Assembly (NCBI RefSeq): GCF_963678635.1
Contig: NC_087064.1
Span: 45,615,346 to 45,679,345, forward strand
Reading direction: 5' to 3'
Source of the DNA: Symsagittifera roscoffensis
Taxonomy: Eukaryota > Xenacoelomorpha > Acoela > Convolutidae
DNA: 64,000 nt
Each line of letters starts with the position of its first letter. The first letter of the stretch is position 1. The translations under genes and the position numbers were made by a program. The notes below the pieces were generated by a model. That model did no database searches. It saw only the letters and a program-made list of their open reading frames with translations, and was not told the origin of the DNA. This document shows positions 33,909 through 47,126 of this stretch, piece by piece.

Positions 33909-34650
33909 CACTGTGTAGTGTTTGGTCGAAAGTTACACAAAATACAACTGCCCAAAGAAAACATTTGGACAAAACCACTTCTTCTAGAAAGTCCAAAGAA
34001 TAAAGATTTTCAATCAACAGACCGCGAAATTGATTTTTAATAGACTCGAGAGCAGAATCAAATATAATAAATGTTCCCATTTCGAACGAGATACAAACTT
34101 TACATCCAAAATTAATACCCTCAAAAACATCAAGCAAATTAGCTACAGCACAAGGATCAAGTTTAACTAATTTCGGAAAAATCCAACTATTTCTTATTCC
34201 CATTTGAACAATGGAACAGAATAAACTCTTAACCGAACCCGTTCAAACAAACATTCCATATCACAGATATAACACACAATAATATTGAAATAACATTTAT
34301 CACTAAATATATTCCTACTATTAATATTTTAAATAGCAAAAAACACATAAAAGATAAATTTACAAAAATAAAAAACTTATCACTTACATTTTTTTAAAGA
34401 CTAAATAAACAACCACCATTTTTCTCCAAATTCTGTCCTTTGTATTACCACGCGAACGAAAACACCTGAAACCACTTACAGGATATGTATATAACTGATC
34501 AGTAAATCAACTCCACCAAAATAACATGAAAAAAAAACAAACAACGAATTTATATGTCAGATCTAGAATTCAAGCCAATTCAAATTTTTCCGAGTAACAA
34601 TCTCATCCATCAAATACACGAAAAGCACAAATTCAGATATCATTTCACTA
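33909..34650. other. AT-rich family-1 remnant without clear gene
   Basis: A minus-strand frame (33898-34203, 101 codons, NLLDVFEGINFGCKVCISFE) and weak plus frames cross the first 300 bases. The remainder is AT-rich with many stops. Position between the LTR and family-1 RT suggests decayed protease-region DNA of family 1, but no protease motif is visible. Confidence 0.3.
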
Positions 34651-34654
34651 CATA

Positions 34655-36215
34655 TTTACAATAATTCTCCATTCAAAATAACATTAGCTCTAGGACTTCT
34701 AGGTTATTGCGAAACAAATGCAACAATTTCTCCCACATTAGAAGTAGCATATAGAGTAATTAATCTTTTAAAATTATTAGATATATGTCAATCAACAGTT
34801 CCTAATGAAGATTTATCAATCAATAATATAAAAATTGATAACAAACGAAACACAGACTATTCTACAAAAACATCTTAATTTACACCGACATTCCAGATAC
34901 CAAAATACACCAAGAAACAACAAAAAATCCTCACAAAATTTTCAACATTCTCAAATTACTCAAAAAAATTTTGAAAAACTAGACGAACTGCTACCAAATT
35001 ACCTAAATTTGACGTTGGGAAAGTAGATTCACCATTACATCTACCTCTGAAACCTGACGCAATTTTCAAAAAGCAACGAGCAAGTAAAGTCCCAATTCAC
35101 TTGGAAGACAAAGTTAATAGATTATGAAATTATTTCCCCAGTAAATAAAGTAGAACAACCAAACGGAAACACATTCTTAAATCCCGTTGTTATTTTAGCT
35201 AAAGGAGAATCATTAAAAATCGTACTAGACGCAAGATATCTCAATTCACTCATCGTTGAGTCTAAATGTAATTGGCCTATAGAGGCAATTCAAGTAATTC
35301 TCACAAAGATAAACGGATGATATTTCACAACAGCTGACATGAACAGTGCATAAAATCAGTTGCCACTTAATGAACTATCACGACGCTTAACAAAATTCGT
35401 CATTGGAAACCAACAATACGAATTTAAAAGACTTTTCTAGGGAATTTCCATAGGACTAGCAGCATTCTCAGCATTCATGAGCAAAATTTTTTGACCACTC
35501 ATTCTCAGTAAAAATGTCATAACATGTTTAGACGATGTTTTCGTGCAATCACAGACAAAACACGAAATGTTTAATGTCTTTGAAAAATATCATCAAATAC
35601 TACTTAGACAAAACATGAAAGCAGCCCCAGATAAATCACATTTTTTCTCACCCATGTAAAATTCCTAGGACATTATCGAAGGAAAAACGATCACTCCCTT
35701 AAAATCACGCATAGACGCAATCATAAAGCTGCAATCTCCATCAAACAAAAAGAAAATCCAAGAATGTCTTGGAAAGCTCAGTTTCTTAAGAAATTACGTC
35801 TCTAAAAAGCAACTATATTTCAGACCATTTTATAACATTCTCAGACAGCAAAAGAATTTTGAATGGACGACAAAACATCAAAAAAGATTTGAAGAAACAA
35901 AAACACTTCTCACTGAACAATTATCAAACATCATTCCAGATCCAGATCAACCAATTTATGCCATGTGCGACGCCTCAAATTTTGGCATCGGCGCAGCATT
36001 ACTACAATCACACAGTAGAACAAATAAAATGAATCTTATTTCAGCAAACTCAAGACTATTTACACAAGCTGAACTTAGACTCTCTACATTTATGAGAGAA
36101 TGCACAGCTATAATATACACCCTCACCGAATATGAAATTTTAATACTTGGATCAAAACATCCAACAGTTCTCTTTACAGTTCTCTCTTTTAAACAAAAAT
36201 CAAATCCAAACAAAG
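34655..36215 (+). pseudogene. Degenerate family-1 pol: reverse transcriptase and RNase H
   Basis: Plus-strand frames give a connecting region (NSPFKITLALGLLGYCE), then RT: SLKIVLDARYLNSLIVESKC, FTTADMNSA followed by a stop, FVIGNQQYEFKRLF and TCLDDVFVQS, in which the catalytic YLDD tyrosine is Cys (35525-35536). RNase H follows with MCDASNFGIGAALLQSH and FTQAELRLSTFMREC (frame 35963-36213). Stops lie at 35127, 35318, 35351, 35438 and others. AT-rich codon use matches the gag copies at 3.5-9.3 kb, so this is probably the pol of the same element. Integrase is absent; the sequence meets the tandem array at about 36235. Confidence 0.8.
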
Positions 36216-36234
36216 TTCAAAGCTGGTTCAATAA

Positions 36235-39104
36235 CAAAGAATTTGTTGTTTTAAATTTGATGTAAAAATAGATAAGATGAGCTAGTGAATGGATGCGTTT
36301 TTGTTTAAAAAATGCAGAAAATTAAATGTACTGGTTATATATAAAAATTTAACTAATTGAGACGTTTTGACTAATTATAATTTCACAAATTTCCTGGTTT
36401 CGTGTCTTTGGTTGAGTTTATAGAGTTGCGCGTTTTCAAGCAGACAAACTGCGACTTCTGCATCAAAAATCAAGATTTTTTGTTGTTTTTGATAAATGGC
36501 GATGACATAAAGATGGAAACTAGGATAATTTTGTTTCACGTTGAAAATTTCCCAATATGATATCTATAAACCTGCAATGGAAAATCACATCAAAACTAAA
36601 AGTCAGCCTAAAGCAAGAACAAACAGTTATCTGGTTCAGTGTTTTTTTTCTATAAATTTCCAGCAAATGGAGTTTTTGGTGTAAGCTTTCCGTTGGATTT
36701 TTGAATGATTGTTGAAATCATACAGTTTTTTTAGTTTGTTTTTGTTCAAAATCGAATCAATCTGAAAATGGCAGATCAAGCAGAAACCAAGAAAGACTCA
36801 AATTGAATTTTTTTGACAAATCAAAGCAGAATTTATTTCTCATAGAATTTTGAGATAGTTTTGCTTTAATTTACGTTATAAGTAACAGAATAGGAAAAAA
36901 TCCAGCATAAAAGTTTCCCATTCAAGTTTTCTATTTTTTTTTGAAATCAAGGAAAAAATTTTTTTTTGGAAAATACTAGACAAAGCAGAAATTAAAAATC
37001 TGCTATCAATACCTACTTTTACTGAATTTTGTATTTAAAAAAAAAAAAATTTCTACTGTAGAAAGACTTTTCGAGAAAATTTTAAGACGTTTTTTTTGAA
37101 TTTTTTCAAATTAAATTCTAATTTTTAGCTGAAATAGATGTATAAGCTCCTTATTGATATGATAATTGATGAATGGACTCAAAGAGAAACACTGCAATTT
37201 TTTTTTTGCTCTGATTTAGTTAAATTTTCTTTCGATTAAAAAATTGTACGATTAATCTTATGACTATGAATCAAACTTGCCAAAAACTTGTATTACTAAA
37301 TTGGTTAATCACAGTTTTTTGTTCAATTTTTTTCTGAGTTAAAATTGATAAAAGGTATTTTTAGTAGTTTTAAGAAAAATCAGAGAGTCAGAACTAGATT
37401 TCATTGCGTAATTTTACTCGTATTTAAGTTTAAAAACTCCCGAGAAAGGCCTGCTATAGAAAAATTTTCAGATAACAAACAAAAGATTTGCCGTTGTTTC
37501 AATAACCAAATGTTTTGTAAAAACAAACCCAAACATTTCTTTTTACCATGTGCTGTAAATGGTTCCAGTTCGTTCTCACTCAATCATTTTTGAGAACTTC
37601 GAACAAAAACTAAGATTAAAAAGAGACTTTATCTACAATTTGCAGTAAAATTGATAGTTATTGATCGCAAAGGTTGTATTTTGCTGACAACCTTCAAAAA
37701 GCTACTCATTTATAGAATTTTATGTTAAAAATTTTTGCACAAATTACAAAGTAATTTTCAGTCGTTTGATGTTTATCACTAATTTTAATTCAGCCGACAA
37801 ATTGTTCGTTCAATTGATATTATTTCCCCGTAAATTTCCCGGTTCTGCCTAAAATCTCATGCAAAGTGAGTTCAATAGCGAGAAAACATATAAACAGAGA
37901 GCGGAAATTATTTTAAAACATAAGATTTTTTTGGAAAATCATGATAATTAATGTAGAAGCAGAAGAGAAATTAAAAACAGTTTTGAAGTTTTAATTGAAT
38001 TAAACCGCAATCTAATATCTTTGTAATTAAATTTAACCAAGATCAATTCAATACTAATACAGATGAATAGGCAGAAAATCTGTGGATTTTGAGAAAAGTT
38101 GTGTAATTCAAAATTGAATGAATTCTGTCAAATAAAATTATAGTTTTTGAAAATGACCTTGAAATCTCCTTTTCTAAATAACAGAATGATAAATGTGATA
38201 AGAACTAAAACTTGGTTAAAATAGGAGTTTATTTCAAAGTAGCAAGAATGTTGGATTTTCTCAGCATTCTTTTTGATTTTAATATTTGACAAAAACTGAG
38301 ACATATTCGAATCATAAATTTTTTTTTCAACAAGTTTCAATGATTAAAATGAGGAATTGAATTGTTTTTGTTGAGTAAAATTTAAAAATACTTTCAAATA
38401 TAGAGAAATCTACAAAATATGTTAAGCCATGGAATTTTCCGGGGCCGAGAAAGTTTTCTGAAACTTACTTTTTTACCATCTAAAACCTCGTGTCCTAGCA
38501 CATGGCAAAACCTATAACCTGTCTTAATACATGGGAAATCTATTCCCTACCTTAGGCATAGCCAGCAGTCTCGGAAATCTATTCCCTACCATAAAACATG
38601 GAAAACCGCCGGCACCCCAACCACAAGCTTAAAAAACAGACTACTAAATTTTAGAGCTGTCAAAACTGTTATGATCTTATAGTTTTGCCTAAAATTTGTT
38701 TGTTTTTGCAATTCTTCTTGAAGAAGATAATCGGTTGAAATAACTTGGAAGTGAACGTTCTGGTTTTAATTTTACATTTTACTTGGTGTTGTATCTTATG
38801 TCAAATCTATGACAAGCAAATAAAGATAATTATCTTAAACGAGTAACAGTTCAATCTGCAATTTTTAAAATATGTACTTCAAAAACTGTTTTGAAATAGT
38901 TTTTAAAAGTTTGATCTTTTTTAGTAAATACTATGATTTAATTTCAAACCATATCTTAATTGTTCGTTTAAGCCTTTCCTCAAAGTTTCGGATTGATGAT
39001 AAAACCAACAAAAGTGATAATCGGATTCAAATTATTGTCGAAAATTATTGGAAACCGATTCAAAAATCTTTTAATGTACAGTGCGAACTGCAAAGATAGT
39101 TTGC
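36235..39104 (+). repeat. 2.45-kb tandem array, unit 1 (long form)
   Basis: This unit is the most diverged and about 2.87 kb long. It retains about 400 bases at roughly 36516-36930 that are missing from units 2-4. Landmarks shared by all units are GTGTCTTTGGTTGAGTTG-like sequence near its start, a frame around GAAAAATCAGAGAGTCAG, and a segment with two copies of GGAAATCTATTCCCTACC. Open frames are short and not convincing as genes. Confidence 0.8.
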
Positions 39105-41546
39105 TTGCAAGAAATTTGTTGTTTTACATTTGATGTATTTTTTTACAAACTTTTTAAAAAAACCAATGTACAGGATATTTATAATAAATCAACTAATTGA
39201 TTCGTTTTGACTAGAGATCTTTTCACCAATTTCCTAGTTTCGTGTCTTTGGTTGAGTTGCGCGTTTTCAGGCAGATAAATTGCAACTTATGCATCAAAAA
39301 CCAAGATTTTTTGTTGTTTTTGATAACTGTCGATGACATAAAGATGGAAAGATTTATACATACGTTTTCGTTCAAATACATTCACGTTCAAACTTTCTAT
39401 ATTTTTTTTGAAATCAAGGATAATAGTTCTTTTTTGGAAAATACTAGACAAAGCAGAAATTAAAAACCTGCTTTCAATACCTACTTTTATTGAATTTTGT
39501 TTTTAAGAAAAAATTTCTACTGCAGAAAGACTTTTCGAAAAAATTTTAAGACGTTTTCCTTGAATTCGTTCAAATTGAATGATAATTTTTAGCTGAAATA
39601 GATGTATAAGCTCCTTATTTATATGATAATTGATGAACGGACTCTAAGAGAAACACTGCAAATTTTTTTTTGCTCTGATTTAGTTAAATTTTATTTCGAT
39701 TAAAAATTGTACGATTAATCTTATGACTATGAATTAAACTTGCCAAAAATTTGTATTACTATTTTGGTTAATCACAGTTTTTTGTTCAATTTTTTTTCTG
39801 AGTTAAAATTGATTAAAGGTTATTTTGGTAGTTCTAAGAAAAATCAGAGAGTCAGAAATAGATTTCATGGCGTAATTCTACTTGTATATAAGTTTAAAAA
39901 CTCCCGAGAAAGGCCTGCTATAGAAAAATTTTCAGATAACAAACAAAAGATTTGCCGTTATTTCAATAACCAAATATTTTGTAAAAATACACCTATAAAT
40001 TTCATTTTTACCATGTGCTGTAAATGGTTCCAGTTCGTTCTCACTCAACCATTTTTGAGAACTTCGAACAAAAACTAAGATTAAAAAAACTAAGATTAAA
40101 AAAGTTGTATTTTTCTGGCAACGTTCAAAAAAGCTACTCATTTATAGTGTTTTATGTTAAATTTTTTTTGCACAAATTACAAAGTAATTTTCAGTCGTTT
40201 GATGTTTATCACTATTTTTAGTTCTGCCGACAAATTGTTCGTTCAATTGATATTATTTCCACCTAAATTCCCCAGTTCTGCCTAAAATCTTATGCAAAGT
40301 GAGTTCAATAGCGAGAAAATATATAAACAGAGAGCGGAAATTATTTTAAAAAATAAAATTTCTTTGGAAAATCTTGATAATTAATGTAGAAGCAGAAGAG
40401 AAATTCAAAACAGCTTTGAAGTTTTAATTGAATTATAACCACAATCTAATATCTTTGTAATTAAATTTAACTAAGATCAATTCAATACTAATACAGATGA
40501 ATAGGCAGAAAATCTGTGGATTTTGAGAAAAGTTGTGTAATTCAAAATTGAATAAATTCTGTCAAATAAAATTATAGTTTTTGAAATTGACCTTGAAATC
40601 TCCTTTTCTAAATAACAGAATGATAAATGTGATAAGAACTAAAACTTGGTTAAAATAGGAGTTTATTTCAAATTAGCAAGAATGTTGGATTTTCTCAGCA
40701 TTCGTATTGATTTTAATATTTGACAAAAAAATTGAGAGAGATTCGAATCATAAACTTTTTTTTCAACAAGTTTCAATGGTTAACGCTAAAATGAGGAATT
40801 GAATTGTTTTTGTGGAGTAAACTTTAAAAATACTATCAAATATAGAGAAGTCTACAAACTATGTTAAACCATGGAATTTCCGGGGCCGAGATAGTTTTCT
40901 GAAACTTACTTTTTTACCATCTAAAACCTCGTGTCCTAACACATGGCAAAACCTATAACCTATCTTAATACATGGGAAATCTATTCCCTATCATAGGCAT
41001 AGCCAGCGGTCTCGGAAATCTATTCCCTACCTTAAAACATCGGAATCCGCCGGCACCCCCAACCACAAGCTTAACAAACATACTACCAATTTTTAGCGCT
41101 GTCAAAACTGTTATGATCTTATAGTTTTGCCTAAAATTTGTTTGTTTTTGCAATTCTTCTTGAAGAAGATAATCGGTTGAAATAACTTGGAAGTGAACGT
41201 TCTAGTTTTAATTTTACATTTTATTTGGTGTTGTATCTTATGTCAAATCTATGACAAGCAAATAAAGATAATTATCCTAAACGAGTAACAGTTCAATCTG
41301 CAATTTTTAAAATATGTACTTAAAAAACTGTTTTGAAATAGTTTTTAAAAGTTTGATCTTTTTTAGTAAATACTATGATTTAGTTTCAAACCATATCTTA
41401 ATTGTTCGTTTAAGCCTTTCCTCAAAGTTTCTGATTGATGATAAAACCAACAAAAGTGATAATCGGATTCAAATTATTGTCGAAAATTATTGGAAACCGA
41501 TTCAAAAATCTTTTAATGTACAGTGCGAACTGCAAAGATAGTTTGC
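39105..41546 (+). repeat. 2.45-kb tandem array, unit 2
   Basis: The landmark GATCTTTTTTAGTAAATACT is at 38913, 41355 and 43860, giving periods of 2,442 and 2,505. Unit 2 lacks about 63 bases near 40090 that units 3 and 4 keep. Otherwise it is almost identical to them. A 112-codon frame (39740-40078) recurs but has no ATG and is probably chance preserved by recent duplication. Confidence 0.9.
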
Positions 41547-44049
41547 TTGCAAGAAATTTGTTGTTTTACATTTGATGTAAAAATTGATAATATGAGCAAG
41601 TGAATGGAAACATTTTTGCTAAACTTTTTTAAAAAATCAATGTACAGGATATTTATAATAAATCAACTAATTGATTCGTTTTGACTAGAGATCTTTTCAC
41701 TAATTTCCTAGTTTCGTGTCTTTGGTTGAGTTGCGCGTTTTCAGGCAGATAAATTGCAACTTATGCATCAAAAACCAAGATTTTTTGTTGTTTTTGATAA
41801 CTGTCGATGACATAAAGATGGAAAGATTTATACATACATTTTCGTTCAAATACATTCACGTTCAAACTTTCTATATTTTTTTTGAAATCAAGTATAATAG
41901 TTCTTTTTTGGAAAATACTAGACAAAGCAGAAATTAAAAATCTGCTTTCAATACCTACTTTTATTGAATTTTGTTTTTAAAAAAAATTTCTACTGCAGAA
42001 AGACTTTTCGGAAAATTTTTAAGACGTTTTCCTTGAATTCGTTCAAATTGAATGATAATTTTTAGCTGAAATAGATGTATAAGCTCCTTATTGATATGAT
42101 AATTGATGAACGGACTCTAAGAGAAACACTGCAAATTTTTTTTTTGCTCTGATTTAGTTAAATTTTATTTCGATTAAAAATTGTACGATTAATCTTATGA
42201 CTATGAATCAAACTTGCCAAAAATTTTCATTACTATTTTGGTTAATCACAGTTTTTTGTTCAATTTTTTTTCTGAGTTAAAATTGATTAAAGGTTATTTT
42301 GGTAGTTCTAAGAAAAATCAGAGAGTCAGAACTAGATTTCATGGCGTAATTCTACTGGTATATAAGTTTAAAAACTCCCGAGAAAGGCCTGCTATAGAAA
42401 AATTTTCAGATAACAAACAAAAGATTTGCCGTTATTTCAATAACCAAATATTTTGTAAAAATACACCTATAAATTTCGTTTTTACCATGTGCTGTAAATG
42501 GTTCCAGTTCGTTCTCACTCAACCATTTTCGAGAACTTCGAACAAAAACTAAGATTAAAAAAAGACTTTACCAACAATTTGCAGTAAAATTGATTGTTAT
42601 TGATAGCAAAAGTTGTATTTTGCTGGCAACGTTCAAAAAAGCTACTCATTTATAGTGTTTTATGTTAAAATTTTTTGCACAAATTACAAAGTAATTTTCA
42701 GTCGTTTGATGTTTATCACTATTTTTAGTTCTGCCGACAAATTGTTCGTTCAATTGATATTTTTCCCCCTAAATTCCCTGGTTCTGCCTAAATTCTCATG
42801 CAAAGTGAGTTCAATAGCGAGAAAATATATAAACAGAGAGCGGAAATTATTTTAAAACATAAAATTTCTTTGGAAAATCATGATAATTAATGTAGAAGCA
42901 GAAGAGAAATTCAAAACAGTTTTGAAGTTTTAATTGAATTATAACCACAATCTAATATCTTTGTAATTAAATTTAACTAAGATCAATTCAATACTAATAC
43001 AGATGAATAGGCAGAAAATCTGTGGATTTTGAGAAAAGTTGTGTAATTCAAAATTGAATGAATTCTGTCAAATAAAATTATAGTTTTTGAAATTGACCTT
43101 GAAATCTCCTTTTCTAAATAACAGAATGATAAATGTGATAAGAACTAAAACTTGGTTAAAATAGGAGTTTATTTCAAATTAGCAAGATTGTTGGATTTTC
43201 TCAGCATTCGTATTGATTTTAATATTTGACAAAAAAACTGAGAGAGATTCGAATCATAAACTTTTTTTTCAACAAGTTTCAATGGTTAACGCTAAAATGA
43301 GGAATTGAATTGTTTTTGTGGAGTAAACTTTAAAAATACTATCAAATATAGAGAAGTCTACAAACTATGTTAAACCATGGAATTTCCGGGGCCGAGAAAG
43401 TTTTCTGAAACTTACTTTTTTACCATCTAAAACCTCGTGTCCTAACACATGGCAAAACCTATAACCTATCTTAATACATGGGAAATCTATTCCCTATCTT
43501 AGGCATAGCCAGCGGTCTCGGAAATCTATTCCCTACCTTAAAACATCGGAATTTGCCGGCACCCCAACCACAAGCTTAACAAACATACTACCAATTTTTA
43601 GCGCTGTCAAAACTGTTATGATCTTATAGTTTTGCCTAAAATTTGTTTGTTTTTGCAATTCTTCTTGAAGAAGATAATCGGTTGAAATAACTTGGAAGTG
43701 AACGTTCTGGTTTTAATTTTACATTTTACTTGGTGTTGTATCTTATGTCAAATCTATGACAAGCAAATAAAGATAATTATCCTAAACGAGTAACAGTTCA
43801 ATCTGCAATTTATAAAATATTTACTTAAAAAACTGTTTTGAAATAGTTTTTAAAAGTTTGATCTTTTTTAGTAAATACTATGATTTAATTTCATACCATA
43901 TCTTAATTGTTCGTTTAAGCTTTTCCTCAAAGTTTCTGATTGATGATAAAACCAACAAAAGTGATAATCGGATTCAAATTATTGTCAAAAATTATTGGAA
44001 ACCGATTCAAAAATCTTTTAATGTACAATGCGAACTGCAAAGATAGTTT
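41547..44049 (+). repeat. 2.45-kb tandem array, unit 3
   Basis: Near-identical to unit 4 over its length. Shared short frames (41716-41937, 42214-42552) differ by a few substitutions that change residues as freely as silent sites, so coding is not supported. The CCGGGGCCGAG segment and the repeated ATTCCCTA motif lie near 43387-43530. Confidence 0.9.
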
Positions 44050-46350
44050 GCTTGCAAGAAATTTGTTGTTTTACATTTGATGTAAAAATTGATAATATGA
44101 GCTAGTGAATGGAAACATTTTTGCTAAACTTTTAAAAAAACCAATGTACAGGATATTTATAATAAATCAACTAATTGATTCGTTTTGACTAGAGATCTTT
44201 TCACCAATTTCCTAGTTTCGTGTCTTTGGTTGAGTTGCGCGTTTTCAGGCAGATAAATTGCAACTTATGCATCAAAAACCAAGATTTTTTGTTGTTTTTG
44301 ATAACTGTCGATGACATAAAGATGGAAAGATTTATACATACGTTTTCGTTCAAATACATTCACGTTCAAACTTTCTATATTTTTTTTGAAATCAAGAATA
44401 ATAGTTCTTTTTTGGAAAATACTAGACAAAGCAGAAATTAAAAATCTGCTTTCAATACCTACTTTTATTGAATTTTGTATTTAAGAAAAAATTTCTACTG
44501 CAGAAAGACTTTTCGAAAAAATTTTAAGACGTTTTCCTTGAATTCGTTCAAATTGAATGATAATTTTTAGCTGAAATAGATGTATAAGCTCCTTATTGAT
44601 ATGATAATTGATGAACGGACTCTAAGAGAAACACTGCAAATTTTTTTTTGCTCTGATTTAGTTAAATTTTATTTCGATTAAAAATTGTACGATTAATCTT
44701 ATGACAATGAATCAAACTTGCCAAAAATTTGTATTACTATTTTGGTTAATCACAGATTTTTGTTCAATTTTTTTTCTGAGTTAAAATTGATTAAAGGTTA
44801 TTTTGGTAGTTCTAAGAAAAATCAGAGAGTCAGAAATAGATTTCATGGCGTAATTCTACTTGTATATAAGTTTAAAAACTCCCGAGAAAGGCCTGCTATA
44901 GAAAAATTTTCAGATAACAAACAAAAGATTTGCCGTTATTTCAATAAGCAAATATTTTGTAAAAATACACCTATAAATTTCATTTTTACCATGTGCTGTA
45001 AATGGTTCCAGTTCGTTCTCACTCAACCATTTTCGAGAACTTCGAACAAAAACTAAGATTAAAAAAAGACTTTACCAACAATTTGCAGTAAAATTGATTG
45101 TTATTGATCGCAAAAGTTGTATTTTGCTGGCAACGTTCAAAAAAACTACTCATTTATAGTGTTTTATGTTAAAAATTTTTGCACAAATTTCAAAGTAATT
45201 TTCAATCGTTTGATGTTTATCACTTTTTTTAATTCTGCCGACAAATTGTTCGTTCAATTGATATTATTTCCCCCTAAATTCCTCGGTTCTGCCTAAAATC
45301 TCATGCAAAGTGAGTTCAATAGCGAGAAAATATATAAACAGAGAGCGGAAATTATTTTAAAACATAAGATTTCTTTGGAAAATCATGATAATTAATGTAG
45401 AAGCAGAAGAGAAATTCAAAACAGTTTTGAAGTTTTAATTGAATTATAACCACAATCTAATATCTTTGTAATTAAATTTAACTAAGATCAATTCAATACT
45501 AATACAGATGAATAGGCAGAAAATCTGTGGATTTTGAGAAAAGTTGTGTAATTCAAAATTGAATGAATTCTGTCAAATAAAATTATAGTTTTTGAAATTG
45601 ACCTTGAAATCTCCTTTTCTAAATAACAGAATGATAAATGTGATAAGAACTAAAACTTGGTTAAAATAGAAGTTTTATTTCAAATTAGCAAGAATGTTGG
45701 ATTTTCTCAGCATTCGTATTGATTTTAATATTTGACAAAAAAACTGAGAGAGATTCGAATCAAAAACTTTTTTTTCAACAAGTTTCAATGGTTAACGCTA
45801 AAATGAGGAATTGAATTGTTTTTGTGGAGTAAACTTTAAAAATACTATCAAATATAGAGAAGTCTACAAACTATGTTAAACCATGGAATTTCCGGGGCCG
45901 AGAAAGTTTTCTGAAACTTACTTTTTTACCATCTAAAACCTCGTGTCCTAACACATGGCAAAACCTATAACCTATCTTAATACATGGGAAATCTATTCCC
46001 TATCTTAGGCATAGCCAGCGGTCTCGGAAATCTATTCCCTACCTTAAAACATCGGAATCCGCCGGCACCCCCAACCACAAGCTTAACAAACATACTACCA
46101 ATTTTTAGCGCTGTCAAAACTGTTATGATCTTATAGTTTGCCTAAAATTTGTTTGTTTTTGCAATTCTTCTTGAAGAAGATAATCGGTTGAAATAACTTG
46201 GAAGTGAACGTTCTGGTTTTAATTTTACGTTGTACTTGGTGTTGTATCTTATGTCAAATCTATGACAAGCAAATAAAAATAATTATCCTAAACGAGTAAC
46301 GGTTCAATCTGCAATTTTTAAAACCTGTACTTAAAAAACTGTTTTAAAAT
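44050..46350 (+). repeat. 2.45-kb tandem array, unit 4 (right end cut)
   Basis: It matches units 2-3 until about 46350, where AAAAACTGTTTTAAAATAG changes to unrelated sequence. The unit is therefore about 200 bases short at its right end. No insertion-element ends are seen at the boundary. Confidence 0.85.
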
Positions 46351-46532
46351 AGATTTGGAATCGATTTAGTATGATCAAAGAACTGGATTTGAGAATATTT
46401 AGAATTGATTCAAGTTAATCGTTTTAGGTACACTTTTGGTACCAAACTAAGTTCATCAATTCAAATATCGAATTCTGGGCTTTTTAAACGTTATTTCGAT
46501 AAAAACCAATTGAAGTCCGTTTCTTGTCAGTG
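46351..46532. other. Unique junction sequence
   Basis: AT-rich linker between the tandem array and the X block. Nothing recognised. Confidence 0.5.
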
Positions 46533-47102
46533 AAAGATACAGGATTTGTTACCAACTGCCGGTGAAATCGATTGCATCTATTTTATCGATATTTTCAACT
46601 GCAGTCATTTAGAGACACGGAATTTCTTTTCAACTGAGGATTTATCAAGTGTCCTACGTTGAAGTAAAGTTATACAAGGTAGACTGGAATTATTTATTAC
46701 AGTAGGGTAGTTTTGAATCTAAAACATCTAAAACATGTTTTACTTCCACAAAAAAATGTTTTTATGAATAAAAATGTCACGCACAGGTTCTCAACTGTTT
46801 TCTATTTTTTGGTTAAGCAAATTTTTCAAACGTTGGACAGATTTTTTAATTCAAATGTAACGTTTTATACTTTTATCCTAAGAAGTGAGTTATGTACGAG
46901 GTAATGCACTTAAAGAGTAATTTCAGATAAGGTACACCGTCTATTCGTCACGCTATCTTATTTTCTAATACCAATCTTAATCTTGCTCTTATATCTCCTA
47001 GTCTCAATAGATCTAAGGTACACTGGTATTTACAAGTTAGTTCTTGGAGTTTATCCAGAAGGAGAACGACATTAGTCCAATATTTATTCAAATTGTTCTG
47101 AT

Positions 47103-47126
47103 GCTGAAACTACAAGTAGTTTCAGC
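47103..47126. repeat. Perfect 10-bp hairpin in X, conserved in Y
   Basis: GCTGAAACTA and TAGTTTCAGC flank the loop CAAG. In copy Y (53010-53033) both arms are unchanged while the loop is TAGG. Stem constancy with loop change suggests a conserved structure. Confidence 0.7.

Noticed and set aside
39740-40078. 112-codon frame conserved in tandem units (also 42214-42552, 44718-45056)
   Set aside because: No ATG start, composition like AT-rich non-coding DNA, and preservation is explained by recent duplication.
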